DNA of 22,500 nucleotides from Glandiceps talaboti (GCF_964340395.1 NC_135559.1:7488759-7511258); one strand, 5' to 3'. Numbered from the stretch's first letter, positions 9,453-18,617 are shown. A program made the numbers and translations. The notes: generated by a model not told the origin, from the letters alone.

Positions 9453-9470
9453 ATCCCACAATGCATCACG
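9453..9470 (+). promoter_or_regulatory. ZNF143/Staf-like promoter site
   Basis: ATCCCACAATGCATCACG matches the ZNF143/Staf consensus YWCCCAYMATGCAYYRYG at all positions but the first. It lies 17 bases before the predicted start codon at 9488, in the position such sites often take at TATA-less promoters. The start itself sits in AAATATGGCG, close to a YY1-type AANATGGCG element. Together they suggest a short-5'-UTR promoter for the exon that follows. The motif match is direct; promoter function is inference. Confidence 0.6.
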
Positions 9471-9487
9471 GTTTGTTCTGCTCAAAT

Positions 9488-9771
9488 ATGGCGACTTCCG
9501 TCTGTGCTGGCACATCAATCGATCTCGATGTTGCATACGATGTTTGGCAAGGCACTAAAGTTATTGGCTATTCTGAAGTTCCAAGTAGTGTGTTTGCTTT
9601 ACATTTGATAAAAATTCACAGACAATATTGCGAGGAATGTTTCCCGAGTGACTGTCAACAACAAGATGGTGACTGCCGTCATCGAAGACAAGTCAAAATG
9701 GAGACATCTACAGAGTATGACACTCCGACGCAGAGTGGTGATATGCCACGGTCTACGGATATTACGATGAA
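9488..9771 (+). CDS. Predicted first coding exon of zinc-finger gene 2
   Basis: An open frame of 94 codons plus two bases runs from ATGGCG at 9488 to a consensus donor GAA|GTGAGT at 9771/9772; the frame meets TGA directly if not spliced. The donor is phase 2, matching the phase-2 acceptor of the zinc-finger exon at 17003 or 17006. Splicing to the nearer transposase exon at 10607 would instead run into a stop after about 13 codons. Near its end the exon encodes QVKMETSTEYD, resembling the CVKLETIDYQY that opens the zinc-finger exon. No known N-terminal domain is recognised; a Cys cluster reads YCEECFPSDC. Assignment to gene 2 is inference from phase, position and the shared motif; the exon could belong to a separate transcript. 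Confidence 0.5.
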
Positions 9772-9882
9772 GTGAGTCACTTTGATTCATTCTGGTCCTC
9801 ATTTTTTTCATTTATTAGGCATAAAATATACACTATGGTGGCTATTCTTTAATTTTCCGCATCATGACGTTGATCATCGCCT

Positions 9883-10015
9883 TATTCCTAACATCTATGT
9901 TTCGCCATCTTGAATGTCGCACGGGGTTGTGGAATTGCTCTCGCAATGCGCACCGGGAAATTCAAAGACAGCTGAGGGGGTGATCAACACGACGAGTACG
10001 TTGTACACGCATATT
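9883..10015 (-). repeat. Transposon left terminal inverted repeat
   Basis: The reverse complement of this ~130-base segment aligns with 15131-15263. Shared blocks, read on the minus strand, include CAATATGC (one mismatch), ATTGCG, CCACAACCC, GACATTCA, ATGGCGAAACA and AGATGTTAGGAATA. Similarity stops sharply at the outer edge, as expected for an element end. The minus strand carries CAAGATGGCG, a YY1-like word. Confidence 0.75.
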
Positions 10016-10054
10016 CATAGCATCGCCGGATCGTGTGTTCCATTGTTACTTCTG

Positions 10055-10606
10055 GTAAGTTTAGCACAATTTCGATGATATTTCATTGTCTATGTCATGA
10101 TTTCAACATATTACGGCCATGTTTTGGTGAAAAATACGGAAGCTAACGATCAGCGGATCACATGAAAACACGAGTTGAGTCTCTGGGGTCCAATTCAACT
10201 TATGCTTATAATGTGCATGCATTGATCGCGATCCAGATGACAGCTTCACTTTCATTTCAAAAGGAATTGTGACATCTTCTATTGTTCGTTTATGTATGAG
10301 GAGTTAATTTTCGACTTTCATAGATTCAGGAAAATACTGCCTTTTTGTATTTGTCCCACCACAATTTGACTTAAGTTTTGCTGAGCCACAATGACCATAA
10401 CTGCTATCATTGTGAATTTGTTGTAGCATAGACCCTCCACCAACAGGATACGCAACTGCTGTAAAATTTACATCAAAAGATCTCTGAATGTTTATTGTGT
10501 GTTTGCATACATTAAGCTAAATAAACATTTCCTGTCCGTTTCCGAAATTTTTCAGAACAACGCATTAATATCTTTTTTATGGTTGCTTTCTTTTCCATTT
10601 TAATAG
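10055..10606 (+). other. Predicted 5'-UTR intron of the transposase gene
   Basis: A consensus donor TCTG|GTAAGT (GT at 10055) and an acceptor after a pyrimidine-rich tract, CCATTTTAATAG (AG at 10605-10606), would remove 552 bases and join a non-coding first exon within the element's left end to the first coding exon. A short upstream ORF of nine codons (10617-10646, in strong CACCATG context) precedes the main start. Confidence 0.45.
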
Positions 10607-10653
10607 TTTAGTCACCATGCCAAGAGGAAATCAGGCAAGTTCATAAACTAACG

Positions 10654-13157
10654 ATGGCAAACAAAAGAAGGGCAAAATTTTCTATCAATGATATTTTGAA
10701 CAGTGACCACAAAGTTCATTTCTACACTGGGCTGCCATCATATAAAGCTTTCCATGTTATCTTTGAGAAACTGGTGAAGAATAGAGCGAGCAAATTATCA
10801 ATGAATACAAGATTCTGGAAGGCAAAAAACCCATGGTACAAGAGGGGGAGAAAAACTGGTGGTCAACGTAAGTTGACTCTAGAAAATGAGTTTCTTCTTG
10901 TAATGATGAAGATAAGGCTTGGATTATTGGATAAAGATCTGGCAGACAGATTTGGTGTAAGCCCCACTGCAGTCAGTTTGTTGGTGAACAGATGGATACC
11001 TGTATTGGCACGATGTTTGAAGAAGCTCATTGTATGGCCTTCCAGGGATTTGGTTAGTACAGTCTCTATTTATTCAAATAATTCATGTTTAAATTATGGG
11101 TATGAAACCAAGTGCATATACTCATCGATACATTGAACCATTATGAATAACAAAGAATAGCGTTGTACATGCAATGTTTTATGAGAATACTGTATACACC
11201 TACATATTTTTAAGTGGGGACAATACGTGACAACTCCCAAAACAAACAAACAAGCTTTCCCTTTTTCTGTGTTTTTCTCTTTACTTAAATTTAATTTCTG
11301 CATTGTGAACATCTACTTTCTCTTTACTGTGACACTCGTGCATACATTCATGGACACATACATACATACATACATACACAGGGGTGAAGAAATCCACTGC
11401 TCCTGACACAAATTTTACCTTGTCTGGTCCATTGGACCAGTACCTTATTGTTAATAACTATGTTAAAAAGTCGTCTGAATATACAGATTCATAGGTAATA
11501 TTTAATGTTTCACATTAGCGGGACGTCACCTGGGACCATGAATTCTTTCAGCAGGACCACTGGAATTTTTAAGGCACTGGTCCAGGGACCACCAGTTCAC
11601 AAAATGGTTTGTTCAGCCCTGATACATACATACATACATACAGTCAAACCTGTCTTAGCAGTCTCCCTGACAGAGCGGCAACCTTCTCTAAGCGAACACT
11701 TTGTGGCAGTCCCGTGCAATTTTACATGTTAATGACACTTTATAGAACGGCCACCTCTTTAACGCGGTCAGCGGCCACCTATTACCGACCCAATTTGGTA
11801 ATTATACCATGTATAACATCTATGCAATAAAAGTAGGGTTACATTGTCATCAGTTAGAAAATACATTTCAAAAAGAATGAGATTCACACTCTGGGTAGTA
11901 TTTGTCATTTCTGTTTGAAAACATCTTGATGGAAATGTTGCCCAAAGACGTGATAAACGTGTCATTTGAGATAGTGGAATAATGTGAGTAGCCGCCACTA
12001 TGTGTTTAGACACGTGCTATCATTTCTCTGATAGCACATCCCATGTTAGATGTAATAGTAATGTATGCTTGGACCTTTGTTTTCTTCATTACAGATTAGG
12101 ACACACTTACCTGCTCAATTTAAGAGAATATACGCCAACACTAGGGTGATAATAGACTGTGCAGAGATCTCCATAGAGAGGCCAAGCAATATTTTGGCCA
12201 GGCAAAAAACTTACTCAAATGGCAAGCACCATAATACTGCAAAGTTCTTGGTGGGAATATGTCCAACTGGTGGTATTACTACATTATCTGAAGTCTGGGG
12301 TGGAATAGCATCTGATGAACATATTGTCGAGAATTCAAGTAAGTCATGTTGGATGTTTATTTCTTGGAACCAAAGCTATGGTCTGTACAAATTCCAGTGT
12401 ATAATAACAATTACTTGAAATGTGATCGTGAATGTCGAAGAACTATTTTTTTGTCTAGAGGAAAAACTTGACACAATATTACAAAGATTTTTTTTTTTTT
12501 ACATAAAAGTGCTTTCACTCATACATCGTAGAAAATCTATTCTCCACTTTCTGAGGATATTCGTGTATGTCCAACCACATACACATGTACAAGTTTTACA
12601 TTGAGCAGTTACCTACAGACAATTTAGCAATACCTGTTGGGAACACTGCTATCAATATTAATTTTCTTTATATAAACACAAATTTTATTTCATTTCAACA
12701 GAATGAAGGCTGTTCTGCTTTTGGTAATCTTGACCAATAATGATTCATAAAAATTGGGCAAGTGATATATTGTAGAATAGCAATTACACTAATACACTGT
12801 GTTTATACTTTTATTTCAGAATCAGAGTTTCTTGACAAACTGGATGTAGGTGATCAAGTAATGGCTGACACAGGATTCGACATTAGCAATATTCTTGCTA
12901 GGAAGTCATGTACTCTTGTTATTCCACCATTCACCAGAGGCAAAACACAACTGAGTCAAAGGGAAGTAGAACAAGGCCATCAAAGTGCAACCCTCCGAAT
13001 CCACGTTGAACGCGCAATTGAACGTATAAAAAAATTCCGTATTCTTCAAGGAGTTTTTCCCATAAAAAGAATTTGCCTGCTCAATGACATACTAACTGTT
13101 TGTGCAGCTCTTACAAATCTACAACCTCCTCTAGTAGTTGATCCTCCAAACCTGTAG
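10654..13157 (+). CDS. Transposase, HTH + DDE_Tnp_4 type, three coding exons
   Basis: Predicted exons are 10654-11052, 12095-12338 and 12820-13157, giving 326 residues. Intron 1 is phase 0 (TTG|GTTAGT to TTCATTACAG) and intron 2 is phase 1 (CAA|GTAAGT to TTTATTTCAG); the joined frame stays open. Exon 1 encodes a helix-turn-helix region (LTLENEFLLVMMKIRLGLL, DLADRFGVSPTAVSLLVNRW) of HTH_Tnp_4 type. Exons 2-3 encode the RNase H-fold DDE domain. The likely catalytic residues are the Asp in VIIDCAE, the Asp in QVMADTGFD and the Glu in RIHVERAIERIK. KHHNTAKFLVGICP and the IPPF motif are also typical of the family. The enzyme would cut and rejoin the element's ends in the nucleus. There is no stop or frameshift in the exons. 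The start ATGG at 10654 follows a short upstream ORF. Confidence 0.88.
11357..11383. repeat. (ACAT)n microsatellite in transposase intron 1
   Basis: Short run of ACAT/ATAC tetranucleotide units, related to the larger satellite at 19283-19604. A second short run lies at about 11621-11640. Confidence 0.85.
11641..11795 (+). mobile_element. Possible pogo/Tigger-like terminal fragment
   Basis: The sequence starts CAGTCAAACCTGTCTTAGC directly after a TA, then has repeated AGAACGGCCACCT- and GCGGTCAGCGGCCACCT-type blocks. CAGT..AACCT..TTA is the general form of pogo/Tigger terminal repeats, and TA is their target. No matching opposite end is found within the intron, so this would be a fragment or a highly diverged copy. 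Confidence 0.35.
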
Positions 13158-13210
13158 GTATAGAAGAATTGTTAGGTTCAGCTGTAATGGACAATTGAAT
13201 TGATATTTTC

Positions 13211-13216
13211 AATAAA
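13211..13216 (+). terminator. Poly(A) signal of the transposase gene
   Basis: A canonical AATAAA lies 54 bases after the transposase stop codon, followed by T-rich sequence. It is consistent with a short 3' UTR. Confidence 0.65.
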
Positions 13217-13945
13217 GCATTGAAGGGATTTTTTCTAAGTTAAATTAGGAAAGCAGTGTCTCAACGTTTTTTTGCATGTAATATAAGACCTGAGGAGAGT
13301 CGTTAATCCCTGTCATTATATAATATAATTGTAACTAAACTATTATTAAATAAGCTTACCAGACAATGCATCATCATTTTGATTTAGCTGTTAAGATAAC
13401 ATCCAGTCAAGAAAGATTTAGTTTCAATGATCCAGTTATTGGACCACTTTTGTAACCACTCACTACCCTAAGATGTTTCAGGTTTGGAAGATTTGATTTT
13501 TTTTTTTAAATAGTAAATTGATATTGTGATGTTCAACTGTAAGAATGCAAGTAACTATCTTTGTTTTGTTTTGTAATAAAAAAATCAAGAAATAAGTATG
13601 TGTGTATTTGTGTGTGTGTATGGATGGCTATCTTCATTTGGTCATTCACATATTCTATCTACACAAACTTATGGGGACATCAAAAGAGTAGGCTAAAGTT
13701 TATTGCAAAGATATTTATTTACAAAGATATCAATGAAGTCAGGAAAGTCATACCAGTAATTACAAAATTAGATTAGTACACCATGTAATTGTAACAGCTG
13801 GTGAATGTTGTTGCTGACATGAAAAGCTCCATTTTGTAACAAATCTTTAAATATCTGTTTTACATCAAGTTTAAATCAAATTATGATTCGAAATGTGTAA
13901 ACATTATAAATAACCATAAAAACCTCAATGAGTTGATGATAAGCT
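13217..13945. other. Non-coding interior of the transposon
   Basis: AT-rich, with a short TGTGTGTA tract near 13598-13622. I see no second transposon ORF here. Confidence 0.4.
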
Positions 13946-14270
13946 TACTATCGATTGTGTTGACCTGTCCCGTTTGAGGGAACTAGATACATTGTGATAA
14001 CTAGTCTTCACAACATTATTTTGCGTAAATTTCACCAGTTGGGTTTCAAAGATATCGGCACTGTGGGAAATCAAAACACTTCTCTGTTCTTTAACATAAC
14101 AAAGAGTCATTGATACTGTTTCAACTTCCATGTTTATTTCCTGCAGTGCCGATATCTTTGAAACCCTACTTACAGATCCCACTGGTGAAATTTACACAGA
14201 ATAATGCTGTGAAGACCACAATTATCACAATGTATCTAGTTCCCTCAAACAGGACCGGCAATCGATAGTA
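13946..14270. repeat. Large imperfect palindrome, ~120-bp arms
   Basis: The left arm 13946-14063 and right arm 14144-14270 are inverted copies around an 80-base loop. Conserved blocks include ACTATCGATTG, GAGGGAACTAGATACATTG, AAATTTCACCAGT and TTTCAAAGATATCGGCACTG. The right arm has an extra ~14 bases (CTACTTACAGATCC region). It may be a nested fold-back element. Minus-strand open frames across it are explained by the palindrome. Confidence 0.8.
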
Positions 14271-15130
14271 TATAATATACATGATGACATATGGTAATAC
14301 ACATGCAAATAATAGGACAAATTTCATCACCCACATCATGGACATATTGAGCTGACAGTCTTTTTTGACATTACTTGTGCAGATTTTCAAATATGTAACT
14401 TAGGTATGAAATGCAAAGAAAAGTACAACCGAAATATGAATAATCATGGTAATGATGAAATTACAGTCTCAATACATGTGAATGAAAAGGGGGCTCTTAC
14501 AATCAAAGTGAAGCCATGAAAATCTGAGAATCTTAAGATTTCCGTTAGAGTCAGACAGTATGTAAAGAAAATGCTGTGTATAATACAAAGGTTAGCAAAC
14601 TGCAATATCACACTGAATTTGGAGTTTCCACAATTTTCATCCCACCAAATTACCCATATTCAACCTGTCTGTGAAATGATGTCAAACAAAGATTGGATAT
14701 GATTCTTAGAATTCCATGTCACTTTGAGTGTATGAGCCCATTAATTTGGCACAAGAGAAGTTTATAAGTTTTTTTGCTGGTGAGAAGACACTTGAATAAA
14801 ATCTTATTTACACTACACTAGTATATTAATATTATCAATTTTTGTCTTATGAAATTAAAAATTGTTTTCTGACACTATTTGACTATTGATATGTATAATC
14901 AGTTATCTCATTTAGATCTTTTCCATATCAATCTTATACATGTACCAGCTTTGAGTACAGGCAAATGGAAGTGACGAATAAGTATACTTTAGAGTGGCCA
15001 TATGGATGAAGATTGCAAATTTATTTTGAAATTTTAATATATAAAACAATTTTGATACGGCATCCTACTTGAAAAAGCAAAGGTGCTGGAGTGGTTATCT
15101 CTTCAAACTCTCTGGAAACTCAAACTGATT
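14271..15130. other. Non-coding transposon interior, nothing recognised
   Basis: AT-rich DNA with no open frame of protein-like composition. It ends where the right terminal inverted repeat begins. Confidence 0.4.
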
Positions 15131-15263
15131 CAATATGCAATGTGCGCTACTCGTATGGTGTTGTCGATAGTTAAGATGACTCTCGACTGATTTCCCCCAT
15201 TGCGAAGGCGATCCCACAACCCTGTGCAACATTCATAATGGCGAAACACAGATGTTAGGAATA
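15131..15263 (+). repeat. Transposon right terminal inverted repeat
   Basis: Inverted partner of 9883-10015. It reads CCACAACCCTGTGCAACATT, ATGGCGAAACACAGATG, then TTAGGAATA at its outer end. By-eye match to the left repeat is high over the outer ~90 bases and weaker inside. Confidence 0.75.
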
Positions 15264-15360
15264 TATCTTATAGAAACTTGCTACACAACTACCACGAACT
15301 GGTTAGATTTTGCCAATATTGTATGAATATTAATAATGCATTTGCATTTTTCAGTTATAA

Positions 15361-16185
15361 TTAGACTGTATCTTAAGAATGCAACCTTCAAAATGCATAG
15401 AGTTTGGTACATATATGTAAGAGAACAAATCGCACATATCCTTTAATTGAAAGCTTGTTAAATTGATGTAGCTTTTGTTTACCATGTAAATATATCATTT
15501 GCATAATGCACCTCGGAGCATAGTGGGGGGATTTGGAAATTAGTCTTATAAAATTTGTCAAATGCCCCACACCCTGGGGCAAGACATTCTGGAAAATCCC
15601 CACCTAAAACAAGTAAAACTCCCAACATTTCCCCCACCCCAATGGGTGGGGCATTCACAAATTCTGACTGACACACAACCACTCTTTTACGTCCGTGAAA
15701 ATGACTAGTGAGGTCAATATGAGGCAATTGACTCACCCCCTCGAGCATTGTTTCATGGCAAACACGGACTAATCCCCCACATTTATCCGGTATTGCCAGA
15801 GGTGGGGGTCCCTCGGGCATTACATTGACTCGTGCATAATTAGTAGTTCATTGTGATTAGGCAATATCTTAGAAAGTTGTCATCGAATTCCATATAATGT
15901 GGTAGTATGGGACTGATATCAATAATACCAAAGCACATGTATTGTGTATTTTAGCTTGTTGATGTAGCTTTTACTTTGAATGAATTATTTGCATAATTAA
16001 AGATTTGGGGTAACTCGGCAACATTTTTGAAGAATGCAAGTTCTAATTTGATATAATTCAAAACGTACATTGATGGTAACAAATTAAACATGCACATGTA
16101 TTGTCTTCTTAGTGTAGCTTTACATTTTAATGAGCGCTTTGCATAATTAACCAGTTTTAGAAATTACTTAGGCTATATGGGAACA
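15361..16185. repeat. Divergent ~160-bp tandem repeat, three units
   Basis: Units start near 15361, 15858 and 16016, with a partial fourth from about 16171. Once the 325-bp insertion and one target duplication are removed from the first unit, the spacings are about 164, 158 and 155 bases. Each unit carries TATCTTA/AGAATGCAA, a CACATGTATTG-like block, TTGATGTAGCTTTTACTTT and ATTATTTGCATAATTAA. The ATTTGCATAAT block resembles an octamer site and is the most conserved part. Confidence 0.8.
15508..15832 (-). mobile_element. 325-bp insertion with 8-bp TSD and an antisense ORF
   Basis: The insertion is flanked by TGCATAAT direct repeats (15500-15507 and 15833-15840). It lies inside the conserved TTTGCATAAT block of a tandem-repeat unit whose other copies are uninterrupted, so the boundaries are well defined. 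It is richer in GC than its surroundings. On the minus strand a frame is open across it (about 15820 to 15482), with protein-like sequence such as PEGPPPLAIPDKCGG, HIDLTSHFHGRKRVVVCQ and APPIGVGEMLGVLL. I do not recognise this protein. No clear terminal inverted repeats or poly(A) tail are seen, so the class is open; an 8-bp duplication occurs with hAT elements among others. Confidence 0.65.
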
Positions 16186-16830
16186 ACAGCTGGGCTGATT
16201 TTGTCTGAACTGGTTAGCTAGTATATAAGTAAAGTGCGAAAAGTCACTCGCCAATTTCTACATCATGTGACTTCTCTGCAAATTATTCAAATTAGCCATT
16301 GACACTGGGATAGGGAATTCTGGATGTGGTGACAAATATTACCTATGCTAGTGTTATGAAGGCCACTTTAGTGTCTATATAGTATATATATTGTTTGTAT
16401 TTAAACGTGGACGCAATAGATGAATTATACTAAAATAATAGACTGATAGGTTGATATGGGCCTGGGATACATTGATGCATTTATGCCATATTGCCAAGTT
16501 GTAGCCAATGGCTTTTAGTAATCAATTACAGCTTCAAAATGTGTTCCATGTGCTAGGTCAGTGATGTAGATAATATTTGGAATAGTTGGTCTCCAAACTG
16601 ATGTACATGTGGGCAGTCACAGCTGTGATTGCGCGCAGTGCCTGAGGTGGTGCTATGCACCACCGCAGGGTGCGTTCAAGAATGCTAGTTTTGTGAGCAA
16701 AGGTCTACAATTGTACAAATAAAAGCGTACACAATTCAGTCATCTACCCACTCTGACACAGTTTCCGATACTACGGTAATCTCAGAATATAGTATGAAAT
16801 TTACTGGTTTAAATGTAGCATCATTTTGTG
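16186..16830. other. Non-coding intron sequence
   Basis: No gene is supported. The only distinct structures are the short palindromes at 16614-16669. Confidence 0.4.
16641..16669. repeat. Short GC-rich hairpin
   Basis: CCTG, then GGTGGTGC, loop TAT, GCACCACC, then CAGG: an almost perfect 29-base inverted repeat with one mismatched pair. A second near-palindrome, CAGTCACAGCTGTGATTG, lies just upstream at about 16614-16631. GC content is high for this intron. Function is unknown. Confidence 0.6.
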
Positions 16831-16917
16831 TAGACTGTATGATACATTGTGTCGTCAAGCCCTCACCGGCCTCCTCTCACGGTTGACCTATGTATGAGGG
16901 TGCCCCGTCACAGCATA
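16831..16917 (+). repeat. Inverted repeat arm upstream of the gene 2 zinc-finger exon
   Basis: This ~85-base segment matches the reverse complement of 18637-18735. Shared blocks in order: GATACA-TTGT, CCTCAC-GGCCT-CTCT, GTTGACC-ATGT-TGAGGG-GCCC-GTCA. These are two copies of one dispersed repeat in opposite orientation around the terminal exon. This arm ends about 85 bases before the splice acceptor. Confidence 0.7.
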
Positions 16918-16989
16918 CCTTACAGATTACAGTTTGTGATTAGATACTTTGTCATCTAACATATTGATCTCATTGTTTACACACTTTCC

Positions 16990-17005
16990 TCTTGTTTTAC
17001 AGTAG
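16990..17005 (+). promoter_or_regulatory. Tandem (NAGNAG) splice acceptor of zinc-finger gene 2
   Basis: TCTTGTTTTACAGTAG offers two adjacent acceptors, CAG at 17000-17002 and TAG at 17003-17005. Use of one or the other changes the product by exactly one codon and keeps the frame. The downstream site is the one aligned with the acceptor of zinc-finger gene 1 at 3905. Confidence 0.7.
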
Positions 17006-18617
17006 ATGTGTGAAATTAGAAACCATAGACTACCAGTATCAACAAGACTCAGTGGAGCTGATAGCTGATCAAGAACTTGGAGCAAACTTCTACTCAGCTA
17101 ATAATAACCAGTTATTGGTTCCAGAAGATCATTCTGAAACTGTACCTGACGGGACCAATGAATGTTTAACAAACAATCAAGGCTCTTCTGTCAATTCTGG
17201 AGACACTACTTTTACACAGAATATAAATGAAGGTGATAATGTAATGAATACCATAGCAGTGAAGACAGAAGAAGAAGAGGATAATCAACCAACAAACAAA
17301 CAATCTCAGTGTGTAGTACATGAGGACAGATCTAGAGATGAAGAAAGACCTGTTATTGGAGAAAATCCCAGGAGCGAACCATATCCAACTCAAATAATAC
17401 AAGTCACACTGCATGCAGATACTGTTGAAAGGATAGATATTACACAATCAAACATCAATGAAAAGGAAACTCCACTTAGCCAAAAGAAACTCTGTGAAGT
17501 TGGGAATGATTCTATATCTTCAAGAAAAGAAAAGTCATTTGGGAGTGCTAGTATTGGTAAAGATCCTGAAACAAGTAGAGGTTCGGCAAAGCACACAACA
17601 ATACTCACAAATACAACACAATTTGTATGTGAAGAACATAAACAGTTTAATCAAAAAAGTCATCTGAAAAGACAGACAACAGTCGACACAACTGATAGAC
17701 CATTTGTATGTAAAGAGTGTGGTAAACGGTTTTATCGGAGTGTTCATCTAAAAAGACATATTAGAATCCACACGAATGATCGACTTTATGTATGTAAAGA
17801 ATGTGGTAAAGGGTTTAATCGAAGTGTTAATTTAAAGGCACATAGAAGGACACACACAAATTTAAGACCATTTGTATGTGAAGAGTGTAGTAAAGGATTT
17901 TATTTAAAGAGTAGTTTTAATGCGCACATGCAAATTCATATAAACAAGAAAAATGTTTTCAAAGTATTTTATAAGAATAATGGTCTAATGAAACAAATGA
18001 GGGTCAAAACAAATAAACATGCATGTAAAAAGTGTGGGAGAGGTTTCAGTGAACGTAGCACCTTGAAAAGACACATTAAAATCCACAGTAAGAAACGACC
18101 ACATGTGTGCAAAGAATGCGGTAAAGGGTTTACTGAAAAGTGCAATTTGAAGGCGCACCTCCACATACACACTGGTGAAAAAGCATTTATATGTAAAGAG
18201 TGTGGAAGAGGGTTTTATGATAGTCGTTGTCTTAAGAATCACATTAGAATGCACACAAATGAGAAACCATTTCGATGTAAGGAGTGTGGTAAAGGTTTTC
18301 CTGCAAGTAGCAATCTGAAGAGACACCTTCGAATTCACAGTAATGAAAGGCCGTATGTTTGTATAGAATGTGGTATAGGATTTAATGAAAAATGCAATTT
18401 GAAGGCACACATGAGGATACACACAAATGAGAGATCATTTGTGTGTAAAGAATGTGGTAAAGGGTTTAATCAAAGTAGTACTATGAAGGTACACATGAGG
18501 ATACACACAAATGAGAGATCATTTGTGTGTAAAGAATGTGGTAAAGGGTTTAAACGAAGTGGTACTATGAAGACACACATGAAAACCCATACTCAAGAAC
18601 AAAATTCACAGAAGTAG
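17003..18617 (+). CDS. C2H2 zinc-finger protein 2, terminal exon
   Basis: This exon encodes about 536 residues, followed by TAG at 18615-18617. It must be joined to an upstream exon: the first in-frame Met is about 80 residues in, and a phase-2 acceptor marks its start. The best candidate for the upstream exon is 9488-9771, which would give a protein of about 631 residues. Residues 1-205 are acidic and unstructured-looking, with VKLE (17010-17021) and VKTE plus an acidic run (17259-17270), both fitting SUMO consensus sites. Twelve finger positions follow from about 17620. Ten are intact C2H2. The first has lost one Cys and both His, and the fifth (around NVFKVFYKNNGLMKQ) has lost all four ligands. 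Linkers are mostly TNEK/TNER with one TGEK. It is a paralogue of gene 1 and probably a nuclear DNA-binding regulator. Confidence 0.9.
18407..18574 (+). repeat. Recent 84-bp single-finger duplication
   Basis: The block from ACACATGAGGATACACACAA through the next GGTAAAGGGTTTAA recurs at an exact 84-base (28-residue) spacing, starting at 18407 and 18491. About 60 bases are identical between copies. The last two fingers differ mainly in the recognition-helix region (NQSSTMKV versus KRSGTMKT). Confidence 0.88.

Larger units (their letters stand above)
9885..15261 (+). mobile_element. DDE_Tnp_4-type DNA transposon (PIF/Harbinger or ISL2EU-like)
   Basis: A ~5.4-kb element is bounded by long terminal inverted repeats (9883-10015 and 15131-15263) and carries a spliced transposase gene on the plus strand. 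The outermost bases read TTCCTAACATC on the left and GATGTTAGGAA on the right. TA flanks both ends (9883-9884, 15262-15263), consistent with a 2-bp target duplication, though AT is equally possible from the same bases. The clear 3-bp TTA/TAA duplication expected for typical Harbingers is not seen. A second ORF (Myb/SANT-like, or YqaJ as in ISL2EU) is not visible. It lies in the predicted intron of zinc-finger gene 2, in the same orientation. Confidence 0.7.
9772..17002 (+). other. Predicted ~7.2-kb intron of zinc-finger gene 2
   Basis: This interval runs from the GTGAGT donor at 9772 to the first acceptor at 17001-17002. It contains a complete-looking DNA transposon, a long palindrome, a tandem repeat array with its own insertion, and one arm of an inverted repeat whose partner lies in the 3' UTR. 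Whether it is removed as a single intron is untested. Confidence 0.4.

Noticed and set aside
13925-14182. An 85-residue minus-strand open frame
   Set aside because: It spans the arms and loop of the large palindrome and has no recognisable domain or splice context.
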